Shown here: piece by piece, positions 25,892 through 35,622 of the stretch
Position numbering within the stretch: the first letter of the stretch is position 1
How the letters are laid out: each line of letters starts with the position of its first letter
Assembly: GCA_036419695.1 (NCBI GenBank)
Contig: CP143946.1
Location: 4,024,001-4,088,000, forward strand
Direction: 5' to 3'
DNA length: 64,000 nt
From: [Clostridium] symbiosum
GTDB lineage: Bacteria > Bacillota > Clostridia > Lachnospirales > Lachnospiraceae
Notes under the pieces: generated by a model
Databases searched by the model: none
Seen by the model: only the letters and a program-made list of their open reading frames with translations
What the model was told of the DNA's origin: nothing
Program-made: the position numbers and the translations under genes

Positions 25892-27616
25892 CTAACCGTC
25901 CACATCTGCGAGTTCCGCCATCAGGCGCACCCGGTCACCCGCTCCGATTACACGGTCGCTTTCGGTTATCACCGGTTCCTCCGGGCTGAGCGCTCCCTCT
26001 ACAGCCGCCATCGTATCACCGCTGATAAGGAGATCCAGTTCCACTCTGGCTGCTTTATATTCCTCACCGAGGATCGTTTTCTGTTTGCGCATCACGAGAC
26101 AATAATAGCCGGTGACGTCTTTTCTCAGGGCTTTTACCGGGATCAGCTGCCGGTAGACATCTCCGCCCTTCTGGCATTCAAAATAAGCCTTTTCTCCCAA
26201 AACCGCTTTGCCTGCGGGAAGACTGGCCGTAAATTCACCCGTGTCCTGGCTGCTGACAAGATCCACCTGCCCGACAACCGCCTTCACGCGTTCTTCGCTT
26301 CCTTCCATCCTCACCAGCAGTTCATCTCCGGCCTTCAGGCTGTTATCGTCTTCGCGGTCAAAGGTTCCATGCAGTCTCAGTTCCCCTACGGAGAGGGTCA
26401 GACGCTCCGTTCCCGCCACCTCTTTTCCTGCTTCTATCTCCACGGCGCTGACGGTTCCGTCGCATGGGGAATAGACCATCCCCTGATTTTCCATCAGTCT
26501 GCCGATTTTTTCTTTTTCTTCTTTCAGTTCCTCCAGTTCCAGCTGCTTTGCCTCATTTCGAAGTTCCGACAACCGTTTTGCCTGCTCCCTTGTGAGCGCC
26601 GCGGCCTGGTCTTCCCTCGCCGCGTTTTGCAGCGCCTGACGCGCCGTTTCGGCCGCCCATTCTGCCTGGATCCTGGCATCCTCCGCCGCTTCCAGCGCCT
26701 TTTCCTCCTGGATAACCGCAGACTCATAGTTTTCCTTTAAGGCCAGTTTTGCACTGTCCGCCTGACGTCCCGCCCGATCGTAAATATCGCCTTTATCACT
26801 CATTTCTTCTCTGGCGCGGTCGACTTTCAGCTCCCAGCTTTCTTCCGCCGTATCCAGATCCTCCTCATAGCGTTCCAGATCTTCTCTCAAATCCTCTAAT
26901 TCATCTTCGTCCGGTTCTTCCTTTTTCTCCAGCTTCTCGATCTTTTTCTCCGTATCCTTTATTTTTCTTTTAATCTCGCGGAGCTGCGCGTCGCGCTCCA
27001 GCTTTGCCGACTCATAATCCGTCTGACTCTGATCGTAATCGCTGCGGCTCTGTTCCCGCAGTTCATCATCCGAGAGCTCCAGACGGATCTCGTAATACTC
27101 CCGGATTCTTTCGAGATTTGCGTTATATTCCGCTTCCGCCTGCACCTTCTTGCCATATTGGCGTTCCAGCGCCTTCTCAGCCATGGCAAGCTCCTGGGAC
27201 GCGGCCTCCACCCTGGTAACTCCCATAAAACTTTCCGCCCCGATCCGCTCTCCTTCCATCTCCAACTCCATTTTTTTTATCTCTTTTGAGAGCTCCTTCA
27301 GCCGTGCCTCCAGTGAATCCATGGAATAGGAGAACAATACATCCCCCTCCTTCACCGCCGTCCCGGCTATCGCCTCTATTTTTCCTGCTTTCAGGCCTTT
27401 CATCAGGGAAACCTCTTTTGTATCCCCGGCCTCCACGCTTCCGTTTCCCTCCACCGTCTTCATAACGGTTCCCTGGCTTGCATAGGCTGTCCTGACTTTT
27501 GGCGTCTCATAAACATCGATCACTCTGGAAATAATCGTGAACATGAGCATGCAGGCAAAAAAGCCAATCAGAAGACGGCGGTATATTTTTCGTTTCAGTT
27601 TTTCATTTTCTTCCAT
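25892..27616 (-). CDS. HlyD/MacA-type membrane-fusion adaptor with long coiled coil
   Basis: A 574-residue protein anchored by one N-terminal helix (residues 14-32, LLIGFFACMLMFTIISRVI). The split lipoyl domain starts at TVMKTVEGNGSVEAGDTKEV and resumes at MVYSPCDGTVSAVEIEAGKEV. Between them (about 95-355) lies an unusually long charged coiled coil full of Glu/Lys/Arg. Beta-barrel domains follow. Such proteins normally link an exporter ABC or RND pump. Here the neighbours are two sugar-importer permeases (27682-29452) and a MacB-core-like protein, which is unexpected. GAAGGAGG precedes the ATG. Confidence 0.85.
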   Translation of the reverse strand: MEENEKLKRKIYRRLLIGFFACMLMFTIISRVIDVYETPKVRTAYASQGTVMKTVEGNGSVEAGDTKEVSLMKGLKAGKIEAIAGTAVKEGDVLFSYSMDSLEARLKELSKEIKKMELEMEGERIGAESFMGVTRVEAASQELAMAEKALERQYGKKVQAEAEYNANLERIREYYEIRLELSDDELREQSRSDYDQSQTDYESAKLERDAQLREIKRKIKDTEKKIEKLEKKEEPDEDELEDLREDLERYEEDLDTAEESWELKVDRAREEMSDKGDIYDRAGRQADSAKLALKENYESAVIQEEKALEAAEDARIQAEWAAETARQALQNAAREDQAAALTREQAKRLSELRNEAKQLELEELKEEKEKIGRLMENQGMVYSPCDGTVSAVEIEAGKEVAGTERLTLSVGELRLHGTFDREDDNSLKAGDELLVRMEGSEERVKAVVGQVDLVSSQDTGEFTASLPAGKAVLGEKAYFECQKGGDVYRQLIPVKALRKDVTGYYCLVMRKQKTILGEEYKAARVELDLLISGDTMAAVEGALSPEEPVITESDRVIGAGDRVRLMAELADVDG

Positions 27617-27681
27617 ACGGCCTCCTTCCCCCGATTTGCCTCAGCGCAGTTTTGGTATTTTTATAGATAACCGTGTTTTGT

Positions 27682-28572
27682 CTATTCCTTGATGCCCGAC
27701 GAGGCAATTCCCTCCTCCAGGAAAGTCTGCCCGTTCAGATATAAAAGCACCGGCGGCGCCATTGTAATCAGCCCGGCCGCAAAGGCCAGGGATGCCTTAT
27801 CCGCCGTTACATTCGGAAGATAAAGGGACAGCGGCCACAACTGCCTGTTCTTTAAGAAGGTAAGCGGCTGTTCAAGCGCATTCCAATATTCAAAAAAGTC
27901 CAGGAGTACGGCCGTCATGATTCCGGGAAATCCCATGGGAATGCCGATCCTGAAAAAAATAGTCCACTCTCCTCCTCCGTCAATGCGGGCGGCCTCCAAA
28001 AACGATTTTGGAATGGATTCGAAAAACTTCTCCATGATATACACGGGAAAGGTGGAAAATATTCCCGGCAGTATCACCGACAGATGGGTATCCAGTATCC
28101 CAAACCGGTCCAGGACGAGATAGGACGGCACCATCATGACCTGAAACGGCATGACGAGCAGAATCAGATAAAGAAGGAAGAGAAGCTTTTTAAAGCGGAA
28201 TTCGTACCGGGCAAAGGCCCAGGCCGCCGGCATTCCAATAAGCAGCTGTCCGGCCAGTACGCTGAAAACCTGCAGGCAGGAATTCCAGAACATCACAAAA
28301 AAGCCGGGCGATCGAAGAAGCAGATCGGCATATGGCTTCAGAGACGGAAAGTCTGGGATCAGGGCCGGGAGTACCGGCTCCTTTCCCAAATCCAGAACCG
28401 CCAGGTACCTCCGCACCAGCTCATCCTCCGGCATAAAGGATGCAGCCGTCATTAATATAAGAGGAAACAGGACGAAAAGAAGACAGACAAACAACAGAAA
28501 TGCTCCCGTAACGGCTTTTGCCGGACGGTTCCGCTGGAAATGCACACGGCTGAAAACCGATGTCTTTTTCAT
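27682..28572 (-). CDS. Carbohydrate ABC transporter permease (MalG type)
   Basis: A 296-residue inner-membrane permease, six helices. The EAA loop reads EAARIDGGGEWTIFFRIGIPMGFPG. The first helix is ALFLLFVCLLFVLFPLILM-like near residue 20. The ATG at 28572 follows GAGGAGGGAGG and is preferred to 28623, which would overlap the previous gene. It pairs with the MalF-type permease upstream to import a carbohydrate. No dedicated ATPase is encoded here. MsmX-like shared ATPases usually serve such systems in Firmicutes. Confidence 0.9.
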   Translation of the reverse strand: MKKTSVFSRVHFQRNRPAKAVTGAFLLFVCLLFVLFPLILMTAASFMPEDELVRRYLAVLDLGKEPVLPALIPDFPSLKPYADLLLRSPGFFVMFWNSCLQVFSVLAGQLLIGMPAAWAFARYEFRFKKLLFLLYLILLVMPFQVMMVPSYLVLDRFGILDTHLSVILPGIFSTFPVYIMEKFFESIPKSFLEAARIDGGGEWTIFFRIGIPMGFPGIMTAVLLDFFEYWNALEQPLTFLKNRQLWPLSLYLPNVTADKASLAFAAGLITMAPPVLLYLNGQTFLEEGIASSGIKE

Positions 28573-28603
28573 TTCTACCTCCCTCCTCTTCTCATCAAAA
28601 TTT

Positions 28604-29452
28604 TCACTCGTCCCGGCCCGCACTGACGACGAAAGGTATCAGAAACGCGCCTATGATAATCGTCAGCAGCACTGCCGCCGCACACATCTTCTGTATATCC
28701 AGATTGAGGAACCAATGGTTAAACAGATGCTGCAGCAGATAAATCCTGTCGTTTGGATAGGAACCAGCCACAATATAGGCCTCCCTGAATACTTTAAAAG
28801 AATTGATCACGGCCAGGAACAGAATCATGCCGGAGGCTTTTTTTACCTGTGGGATTGTGACATATACAAGTTTCTGCAGCCATCCGGCTCCGTCCACCTC
28901 CGCCGCCTCATAGAGCTCATCCGATATTCCTCCCAGGGCCGCCAGCCAGAGAAGCATCTGATACCCTGTATTTTTCCACAGATAGGCAAATACGAGAACG
29001 GTAAAGGACGAAGGGCCGTATATCCAGTCTGTATTGAGCTTAAACAGTCCGTTCATAATTCCCTGTTCACAGAAGACCATCCTCCAGAGGAGGATTACCG
29101 CCGCCGAAGGCACCGCCACCGGCATCACGAGAACCGTCTTGAAAAAACTCTTTTTCCGGCTGTACTGGTAAACCAGCAGAGACAGAAAAAACGAAACTGC
29201 CATCAGAAGCGGCAGCGCGACTGCCATGAACCGCACTGTATTGACAGCCGCCAGGCGGAACGCCTGGTTTTCCAGAACCCCCTGATATACGCTCAGGCCC
29301 GCGAATGTCTTGCCTCTGCTGTCAAAAAAGGATCTCCTGAAAGCATCGGCAAAGGGGAGCAGGACAAAGGCTGTCACTCCCAGCAGGCTGGGGGCCAGAA
29401 ATAACCAGGCCCCGTTTCTGCTTACTGCCTTTTTATTCTCTCTCATTGACAT
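28604..29452 (-). CDS. Carbohydrate ABC transporter permease (MalF/UgpA type)
   Basis: A 282-residue permease with about six helices. The EAA loop is YEAAEVDGAGWLQKLVYVTIPQVKKAS. FLAPSLLGVTAFVLLPF is the usual first helix of the family. The start overlaps the 3 prime end of the binding-protein gene by about 20 nt, so translation is coupled. A start at 29446 is also possible. It forms the heterodimeric channel with the MalG-type protein downstream. Confidence 0.9.
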   Translation of the reverse strand: MSMRENKKAVSRNGAWLFLAPSLLGVTAFVLLPFADAFRRSFFDSRGKTFAGLSVYQGVLENQAFRLAAVNTVRFMAVALPLLMAVSFFLSLLVYQYSRKKSFFKTVLVMPVAVPSAAVILLWRMVFCEQGIMNGLFKLNTDWIYGPSSFTVLVFAYLWKNTGYQMLLWLAALGGISDELYEAAEVDGAGWLQKLVYVTIPQVKKASGMILFLAVINSFKVFREAYIVAGSYPNDRIYLLQHLFNHWFLNLDIQKMCAAAVLLTIIIGAFLIPFVVSAGRDE

Positions 29453-31682
29453 AGAGCTTCATCTTATTTTCGATGGCCTGAACCGCATCCTCCACCGTTT
29501 CTTTTCCATTCAGATAATCTTTGGAGCCGTCCACGATCATATCCACAATCTGCTGATCAATCAGAGCCGGAATGCTTGCCGTGCGTACGATTGCCATAAT
29601 TTTATCGCGATCCGCCTGTACCGGCCAGCTCCCGCTTAAATGGATTTCCTCTCCCATGCTCATGGAAACGCTGCTCCCACTCTCCGTCTTCGCCCATTTA
29701 TCAAGGCTGCTGCTTCTCACTGAGAAACCGTCTCTCAGAGATTCGTCCTGCACTTCGGTGTCAAACAGGGTTTTGATAAATGCTTCGGCGTTCTCCCTGT
29801 TCGGGCTGGAGGCGTTGATACCCGCCACTACGTTCGGCATGTATATTCCGCCGAGTGATTCAATTTCACTGTTAACAATCTCCGCCGCCGACAGAGGAAG
29901 CATTGCGCTGTCTATCGAACTGAAGATCTCCGCGCCTGCCGCACATCGTTTTGCCACTACATTATAACTGCTCTGTCTTCCAAATCCTCTTGGAATTACC
30001 GTATTGTTCACCCTAAGGCGTTCCATATCGGCCTGTGCATAACTTTCCTGGACATTGCCTTTTTCCCCGGCGCTCTTCACTGCCGCAAGATAACGGGCCA
30101 GCACATCGCCGTCCACGGTTCCGTTTTCATTGAACAATTCCTTGTAGCAGGTGTATGACGTCATGTTGATTATATTTTCGTAGATATCGGGTGCGAAAAG
30201 GGACGGGGTCTTGTCATATGCAGCCATTTTGTCGATATCCTGGAATGCGGCTACCGCTTCCTCTTCCCCAAAAATCACCGGTACGTCAATACGGGCAGGC
30301 ATGTAATAGATTTTTCCGTCCTCGGCCGTGAAATTGCTCCTTACATTGGCCAGCAAATCATCTTTATCCGCCTCAAACAGGCTGGTGATATCCGCAAGAA
30401 TTCCCTTGTTTTTATAGGTCTGCATCGGCAATCCGTCTAATATCAGCACATCGGCGCCTTTTCCGTTTAAAAGCTCCGTATTCAGGGCGCGGATTACGTC
30501 CTCCGTCACTTCCTCTTCTTCATCCTCCACTGCAATCCTGAAATCCACCTTAACCTGAGGGTTATTTTTCTGAAGGATGGACGCCGCCTGGCGTACCGTG
30601 GCGTTGTCTCTCAGCGCATATACGGTCAGGGTTTCCGGCGGAACCGTGTCCACCGTCTCGTCATAGTAGTAGTGAAGTACTTTCAGCCTTGAGTCTCCCG
30701 TAGAAAAGACTCCGTAATAGTCATTATCCGAACCTTTGAAGAAGCTCCTCATAAACATATCCTGACGTCCCATGGAATTCAGGCTGCCGTCAATGAGCTG
30801 TTCCCAAACCGTGCCGTCCCTTCCGGTCCGGTAAAGGCCGGTCTGGCTGGCAACGTAAACGTAACCCTCATCATCGGTAAAGACAGGCATCTGCCATACG
30901 TCGCGCCCCTTGTCGGGCAGGTCATAGCTTCCGGTCTGAGTTCCCGTTTCTAGATTATATCTGACAAGCTTCTGGTTGTTTAATGTCAAATACTCTTCCC
31001 CTGTAACCGAAACAGGAATTCTTATATCCATTCCGATAAAATCCTGGGCCAGGGACGAACGCATTCTTCCGTCGGACTGGTATACGTCAGCCTGTGATGT
31101 CTGGGATACCAGAAAGCTCTCTCCTGGAAGCGCCGCTATAAAGTCAGGAATAATTCCGTAATCTTTTCCCTCCTGCACCTTAAAGACATCCGACAGCAAT
31201 TCCCTGGTTGTTCCATCCTCCTGCGTCGTCCACAGATGGAATATGTAATTCTCATCAAAGCCTCCATAATAGTATATTCCGTTTTCATCCTGCATCATCT
31301 TCGAGGGCCTTATCCCATCAGGCGCTGCAATCGCTTCGCCCTCCGTCCATTCGGAATTGGAGTCCAGGCTGTAAAGTCTGGCCTTGCTGTTCTCATCCGG
31401 AATACAAAAAACAAGGGTTTTATCTTCTTTTTGTACAGCGCCCACTAAGCCGTTGCCGGCTATTTCTTCCGGTAATGCGATTTCTTCCTCCATATAACGG
31501 CCCTTGGCCGACTGTCCTCCCGGCGCCGTGCTCTCACTCTGAGTCTGGCTGCTCACACCCGTAGAGGTTTTTCCGCTGCCGCAGGCAGACAGTACCGACA
31601 TTGCACCGACAGCCAGTATTCCGGCTGCCACTGCCGCGGTCCTCCCTTTTCTTTTTATCCTGCCTGTTCCTCTATTCTTCAT
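29433..31682 (-). CDS. Large ABC extracellular solute-binding lipoprotein with N-terminal sensor-like domain
   Basis: A 749-residue lipoprotein. Signal peptide and lipobox LSAC place the lipid Cys near residue 34. The C-terminal half (about 350-749, from ETLTVYALRDNATVRQAASILQKNNPQVKV) is a family 1 carbohydrate-binding protein of normal size. The first half (about 65-345) has repeated strand-like units (DENGIYYYGGFDENYIFHLW; DDEGYVYVASQTGLYRTGRDG) that look like a beta-propeller. This doubles the usual length of about 420. AGGAGAG precedes the ATG. First gene of the operon, divergent from a two-component system that may sense the same compound. Confidence 0.85.
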   Translation of the reverse strand: MKNRGTGRIKRKGRTAAVAAGILAVGAMSVLSACGSGKTSTGVSSQTQSESTAPGGQSAKGRYMEEEIALPEEIAGNGLVGAVQKEDKTLVFCIPDENSKARLYSLDSNSEWTEGEAIAAPDGIRPSKMMQDENGIYYYGGFDENYIFHLWTTQEDGTTRELLSDVFKVQEGKDYGIIPDFIAALPGESFLVSQTSQADVYQSDGRMRSSLAQDFIGMDIRIPVSVTGEEYLTLNNQKLVRYNLETGTQTGSYDLPDKGRDVWQMPVFTDDEGYVYVASQTGLYRTGRDGTVWEQLIDGSLNSMGRQDMFMRSFFKGSDNDYYGVFSTGDSRLKVLHYYYDETVDTVPPETLTVYALRDNATVRQAASILQKNNPQVKVDFRIAVEDEEEEVTEDVIRALNTELLNGKGADVLILDGLPMQTYKNKGILADITSLFEADKDDLLANVRSNFTAEDGKIYYMPARIDVPVIFGEEEAVAAFQDIDKMAAYDKTPSLFAPDIYENIINMTSYTCYKELFNENGTVDGDVLARYLAAVKSAGEKGNVQESYAQADMERLRVNNTVIPRGFGRQSSYNVVAKRCAAGAEIFSSIDSAMLPLSAAEIVNSEIESLGGIYMPNVVAGINASSPNRENAEAFIKTLFDTEVQDESLRDGFSVRSSSLDKWAKTESGSSVSMSMGEEIHLSGSWPVQADRDKIMAIVRTASIPALIDQQIVDMIVDGSKDYLNGKETVEDAVQAIENKMKLYVNERE

Positions 31683-31868
31683 ATGGCTCTCCTCCCTGCA
31701 CTGAATCTGTTTCGGTTCAGAATCATCCGAACTGTTATCTCTTATTTTACAGAGCGCATCTCTAAAAATACTGGAAAAACGCCCTCTTTTTTTTGAGATT
31801 TTTTAGAGAATTATGTGCTAGACTAAAGACAGGGACATTATATCAAAGAAAAATACCGAGATGGAAAT

Positions 31869-32561
31869 ATGAGGCGAACTAAAATTATGAAGATTTTACT
31901 GATAGAAGACGATGAAGTTTTATGTGATACTCTGAGGCTTTCCTTAGAAAAAGCCGGATACGATACGGAAATTTGCCACAGTGGGACAGACGGCCTGCTC
32001 TTTGCGTGTTCCAGCGCTTACGACTGCCTGATCATTGACCGCATGCTGCCGGAGATGGACGGGCTGACGCTTCTGCAGGCGCTCAGAAGGCGGGGAATCC
32101 AGACTCCCGCCATCTTTTCCACTGCCCTGGACGGGCTGAACGACCGCGTCAACGGACTGGATGCGGGAGCCGACGATTATATTGCAAAGCCTTACGCCGT
32201 GGAAGAACTGCTTGCCAGAATCCGTGCCGTCACCAGAAGGCCGGGACGAATTGAAGACAATCGCGCCCTTAGCTTTGAGGGACTCGTGTTCATGAAAGAG
32301 CAGCGTGAACTCCGGTATCAGAATTCTTCCGTCACCTTATCTAAAAAAGAAGCTTCCCTGGTGGAGTATTTTTTCAGGAATCCCGGCAGGACACTGAACC
32401 GTGAAATGATCCTGACTTATGTCTGGGGTTCTTCCAGTGAAGTGGAAGAAGGAAATCTGGACAATTATATTTATTTTATCCGGCGCAGACTCTCGACTTT
32501 AAAAGCTCCCGTCCGGATTGTAACGGTTCACGGCGTCGGATACCGCCTGGAAAAAGCTTAG
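31869..32561 (+). CDS. OmpR-family response regulator
   Basis: A 230-residue two-component regulator. The receiver domain starts at MKILLIEDDEVLC, with the phospho-acceptor Asp in LIIDRMLPEMDG and the Lys of DDYIAKPYAVEEL. The C-terminal winged helix ends with VRIVTVHGVGYRLEKA. Either the ATG at 31869 or the one at 31887 may be used. The latter gives the canonical N-terminus and has GAGG upstream. Transcribed with the sensor kinase 13 bp later and divergent from the large ABC operon, which is the likely target. Confidence 0.93.
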   Translation: MRRTKIMKILLIEDDEVLCDTLRLSLEKAGYDTEICHSGTDGLLFACSSAYDCLIIDRMLPEMDGLTLLQALRRRGIQTPAIFSTALDGLNDRVNGLDAGADDYIAKPYAVEELLARIRAVTRRPGRIEDNRALSFEGLVFMKEQRELRYQNSSVTLSKKEASLVEYFFRNPGRTLNREMILTYVWGSSSEVEEGNLDNYIYFIRRRLSTLKAPVRIVTVHGVGYRLEKA

Positions 32562-32574
32562 AAAGGATGGGATT

Positions 32575-33954
32575 ATGTTCCGTAAGGCACAAAAACAGCT
32601 TACCATACTCTATACCGCCCTTACCGGCATCATTCTCCTGCTGCTCCTGGCCCTGATCTTCTACCGCAATATCACGGTCCGGGAACAGCAGGAGATCACC
32701 GATTTTAACAACCTGTGGTTTTCCGCCAGTGCCCGGCTCCAGTCGGACGCCTATATCAGCGACTCCTATCTGGCGCTGACCGAGGTGATGAACCGCTCCG
32801 TCATTTATATAGAAGAAAATGGGTTACCTCTGTTCTTTTCAGGCGCCTGGACGCCTCCAACCGACAGAACTTCCCTGATCCGCTCCGCTTTTGACGCGGC
32901 CAGTGCGGAGGGAGTAAGTCCCAGCCACCCTCCCGTTTCTTCATCCATGAACCAGACCTCCCTTCTGCGTATAAGGGGGAGCCGGGGTGATTCCTACTAC
33001 GGAAGGGTCATGGTGGTGACAACCGATCATGGTGCAAAATGTCTCATGCTCCTTTCCTATATAACCCCGCGACTGGCTCTTGTTCTTCAGAGTCTGCCTC
33101 TTTTCGCCCTATCCGGGGTTGTGGGACTGTTCGGGATCCTGATTATCAGCTGGTTCCTGACAGGCCGGGCTCTTTTGCCGGCCAGGGAGAGTGTGAAAAG
33201 GCAGACCGAGTTTGTAGCCGCCGCTTCCCATGAACTGCGTTCCCCACTGGCTGTCATCCGCGGGAGCCTCTCTGCACTCCAGGGCGAACTGTCGGAAAAA
33301 CTTCCAGACCGGGAATCTGGCTCAGAAATCCAGTCGGATCACATGCACATTACATGGAAACAGCTAATCGGCAATGCAGACCGTGAATGCCAGAGGATGG
33401 CAAGACTGGTCGGCGACATGCTGCTCCTGGCTTCATCCGACGCCGGTACCTGGGCCCTGCACAGGATGGAGACCGAACCTGATACGCTTCTGATCGAGGC
33501 CTATGAGGCGTTCCTGCCCATATGCAGGGAGAAAAATATAAGCCTCACCCTGGCGCTTCCCGAGGAACCACTGCCCCCTCTTCTGGCCGATAAGCAGAGG
33601 CTTGAACAGGTTATCGCCATCCTCCTCGACAACGCCGTCTCTTATACTCCGGATGGAAAATCTATCTCCCTTAAAATGTACAGAAAAGAGGGCGGCAGAC
33701 ATATCAGTTCAGGCCTTTTCCGGACGGTTATTGAGATATCCGACAGCGGGAAAGGTATCCCCGATGAGATGAAATCCCGGATTTTTGATCGTTTTTACCG
33801 CGGCGACTCCTCCCGGAATGACAAGAAACATTTCGGACTTGGATTAAGTATCGCAAAAGAGCTGGTGGAACTGCATGGAGGCACAATTGCCGTCTATGAT
33901 AATCCGGAAGGCGGAAGCCGATTTGTTATCACCCTGACCTTGCAGCAGGCATAA
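32575..33954 (+). CDS. Membrane sensor histidine kinase
   Basis: A 459-residue kinase. Helix 1 is at 10-30, an extracellular sensor of about 135 residues follows, and helix 2 lies near 170-195. HisKA contains H219 (AAASHELRSPLAV). HATPase motifs are LLDNAVSYTPDG (N-box), DSGKGIPDEM (G1) and HFGLGLSIAKELVELHGG (G2). No HAMP is evident, since the second helix leads almost directly to HisKA. It partners with the OmpR-type regulator upstream. AAAGGATGG precedes the ATG. Confidence 0.92.
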   Translation: MFRKAQKQLTILYTALTGIILLLLLALIFYRNITVREQQEITDFNNLWFSASARLQSDAYISDSYLALTEVMNRSVIYIEENGLPLFFSGAWTPPTDRTSLIRSAFDAASAEGVSPSHPPVSSSMNQTSLLRIRGSRGDSYYGRVMVVTTDHGAKCLMLLSYITPRLALVLQSLPLFALSGVVGLFGILIISWFLTGRALLPARESVKRQTEFVAAASHELRSPLAVIRGSLSALQGELSEKLPDRESGSEIQSDHMHITWKQLIGNADRECQRMARLVGDMLLLASSDAGTWALHRMETEPDTLLIEAYEAFLPICREKNISLTLALPEEPLPPLLADKQRLEQVIAILLDNAVSYTPDGKSISLKMYRKEGGRHISSGLFRTVIEISDSGKGIPDEMKSRIFDRFYRGDSSRNDKKHFGLGLSIAKELVELHGGTIAVYDNPEGGSRFVITLTLQQA

Positions 33955-33987
33955 TCATTGCTCTTTCATAAAAAATTCTGTATAAGG

Positions 33988-34054
33988 GAAAAGATTTTGT
34001 ATTAATGTGAAAAACAGGAATTAGTGAAAGGATTTTGTACGAATATAAAAAACA
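33988..34054 (+). repeat. Imperfect direct repeat upstream of the methyltransferase
   Basis: GAAAAGATTTTGTATTAATG at 33988 recurs as GAAAGGATTTTGTACGAATA at 34026, a 29-bp unit spaced by 38 bp. It could be a duplicated promoter or binding site ahead of the gene at 34105. Confidence 0.5.
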
Positions 34055-34104
34055 CGCTCTAATGTAAAGAATTCTTGTTTAACCAAAGAGAAAGGAGAAT
34101 GGAA

Positions 34105-34779
34105 ATGGGAAATTATTACCAGGAAAACCTTAATGCAAACGGATTGTATCAGGTTTATCAAACCGGCATCCCAAGAATCGAACAGTATTTGAAGGCCGAG
34201 ACAGACTATGTCAAAAAAAGACTGACCGGAACCGAACACATTCTTGAAATCGGCGCCGGATACGGACGCATTATGCGGGAACTCGCTCCCGCCGCAGCCT
34301 TTGTCACAGGCATCGAGATTTCTGAGGATTCGGTACTGTTCGGAAACTTCTACTTACAGGACTGCAATAACTGCCGCCTTTTACCGATGGATGCCTATAA
34401 GCTGGACTTCCATGAAGAATTTGATATTGTGGTCTGTCTGCAGAACGGCCTGTCCGCCGTTAAAGGAAATCCGGCAGAACTCATAAGCAGATGCCTGTCC
34501 TCCCTGAAACCGGACGGCACCGCTTATTTCAGCACCTACAGTGAGAAAATCTGGGATACCCGCCTTGAATGGTTCCGGGAACAGGCCCGAAAAGGACTCC
34601 TCGGGGAATTGGATGAGGAGAAAACGAAAGACGGAATGATTTACTGTAAAGACGGGTTCTGTGCAGTCACATTTTCCCGGGATTATTTAACCGCTCTGGG
34701 TGAATCTGCGGGCTGCCGTTATGAAATCGATGAGACGGATGAATCCTCATTATTTCTTATTCTCTACAAGGATGCCTGA
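34105..34779 (+). CDS. Class I SAM-dependent methyltransferase
   Basis: A 224-residue cytoplasmic methyltransferase. The SAM-binding motif I is HILEIGAGYGRIMREL (about residues 48-63), with the acidic residue in VTGIEISEDSV and motif IV near EFDIVVCLQNGL. The acceptor is unknown. AAAGGAG at 34091-34097 favours the ATG at 34105 over 34075 or 34099. It appears to be a single-gene unit downstream of the two-component genes, convergent with the ATPase that ends at 34879. Confidence 0.88.
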   Translation: MGNYYQENLNANGLYQVYQTGIPRIEQYLKAETDYVKKRLTGTEHILEIGAGYGRIMRELAPAAAFVTGIEISEDSVLFGNFYLQDCNNCRLLPMDAYKLDFHEEFDIVVCLQNGLSAVKGNPAELISRCLSSLKPDGTAYFSTYSEKIWDTRLEWFREQARKGLLGELDEEKTKDGMIYCKDGFCAVTFSRDYLTALGESAGCRYEIDETDESSLFLILYKDA

Positions 34780-34878
34780 AATACTGCTCCTTACTGCTCT
34801 TCTGAAAACAGCAACGAGTTACTGATACAATCCGTGCAGCGTTTTTTCATCGTCAGGAGCTGGTTAACTTATCAGTTG

Positions 34879-35622
34879 TTATCTGTTGTTGTCAGAGAGC
34901 AGGCGTTTCAGCATGACCTCCCTGTTGTTGATAAACATCTCCATTACCTGGAAACAGTCCGCTTCCTCGTAAGAAATGGGATGAATATAACCGTCATCCA
35001 GCGAAAGGATCTCAGCCTCCGGAATTCCCAGCAGAATGGGGGAATGGGTCGCTATAATAAACTGAGCGCCGCTTTTCAAATAATTGTGGATTGCAAGCAG
35101 GAGTGTGAGCTGTCTCTGGGGAGACAGCGCCGCCTCCGGCTCATCCAGAAGATAGAGCCCCCTCGGACGGAATCTGTTCTGCGCCAGAGCCAGAAAACTT
35201 TCCCCATGCGACTGGCAATGCAGAGACTTTCCTCCGTAATATTTGAGATAGCCGCTTCTCTCCTCCTCATAATCATCAATCTGGCTGGCCACATTATAGA
35301 AACTCTCCGCCCTCAGAAAAAATTCATCAGAGGGTTTTCTTATGCCTTTGACCAGCCGGATGGCCTGTCCCAGCTCCGAATGGGTGTCACGGGTGGAAAA
35401 GTTGAAGTTTCTCGTCCCGCCCTCCGGGTTGAATCCCCAGGCCACCGCAATCCCCTCCAGCAATGTGGATTTACCGCTCCCGTTCTCCCCCACCAGAAAT
35501 GTCATCGGATTTTCCAGGACCAGTTCCGGTAATTCAGCGAGCGCCGGAATCTGCCAAATATAGGAATCCTCAGAAAGACACTCCTGCCGTACTTGCACTT
35601 CCCTTATAAAGTTCATATTCAT
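34879..35622 (-). CDS. AAA/ABC-like ATPase (COG3910-type)
   Basis: A 247-residue cytoplasmic ATPase of the predicted-ATPase group close to ABC/SMC heads. Walker A FLVGENGSGKSTLLEG is near residues 42-57 and Walker B LYLLDEPEAALSPQRQ near 158-173, with a terminal ATHSPILLGIP motif. No transmembrane partner is encoded nearby. Function is unknown, and relatives include OLD-like and RecF-like proteins. The ATG at 35622 follows GGAGG, and the longer frame to 35673 is unsupported. Confidence 0.85.
   Translation of the reverse strand: MNMNFIREVQVRQECLSEDSYIWQIPALAELPELVLENPMTFLVGENGSGKSTLLEGIAVAWGFNPEGGTRNFNFSTRDTHSELGQAIRLVKGIRKPSDEFFLRAESFYNVASQIDDYEEERSGYLKYYGGKSLHCQSHGESFLALAQNRFRPRGLYLLDEPEAALSPQRQLTLLLAIHNYLKSGAQFIIATHSPILLGIPEAEILSLDDGYIHPISYEEADCFQVMEMFINNREVMLKRLLSDNNR

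Noticed and set aside
34834..35532. Long plus-strand frames opposite the AAA ATPase and other genes
   Set aside because: They are antisense shadows of well-supported genes with no ribosome site or recognisable domain.
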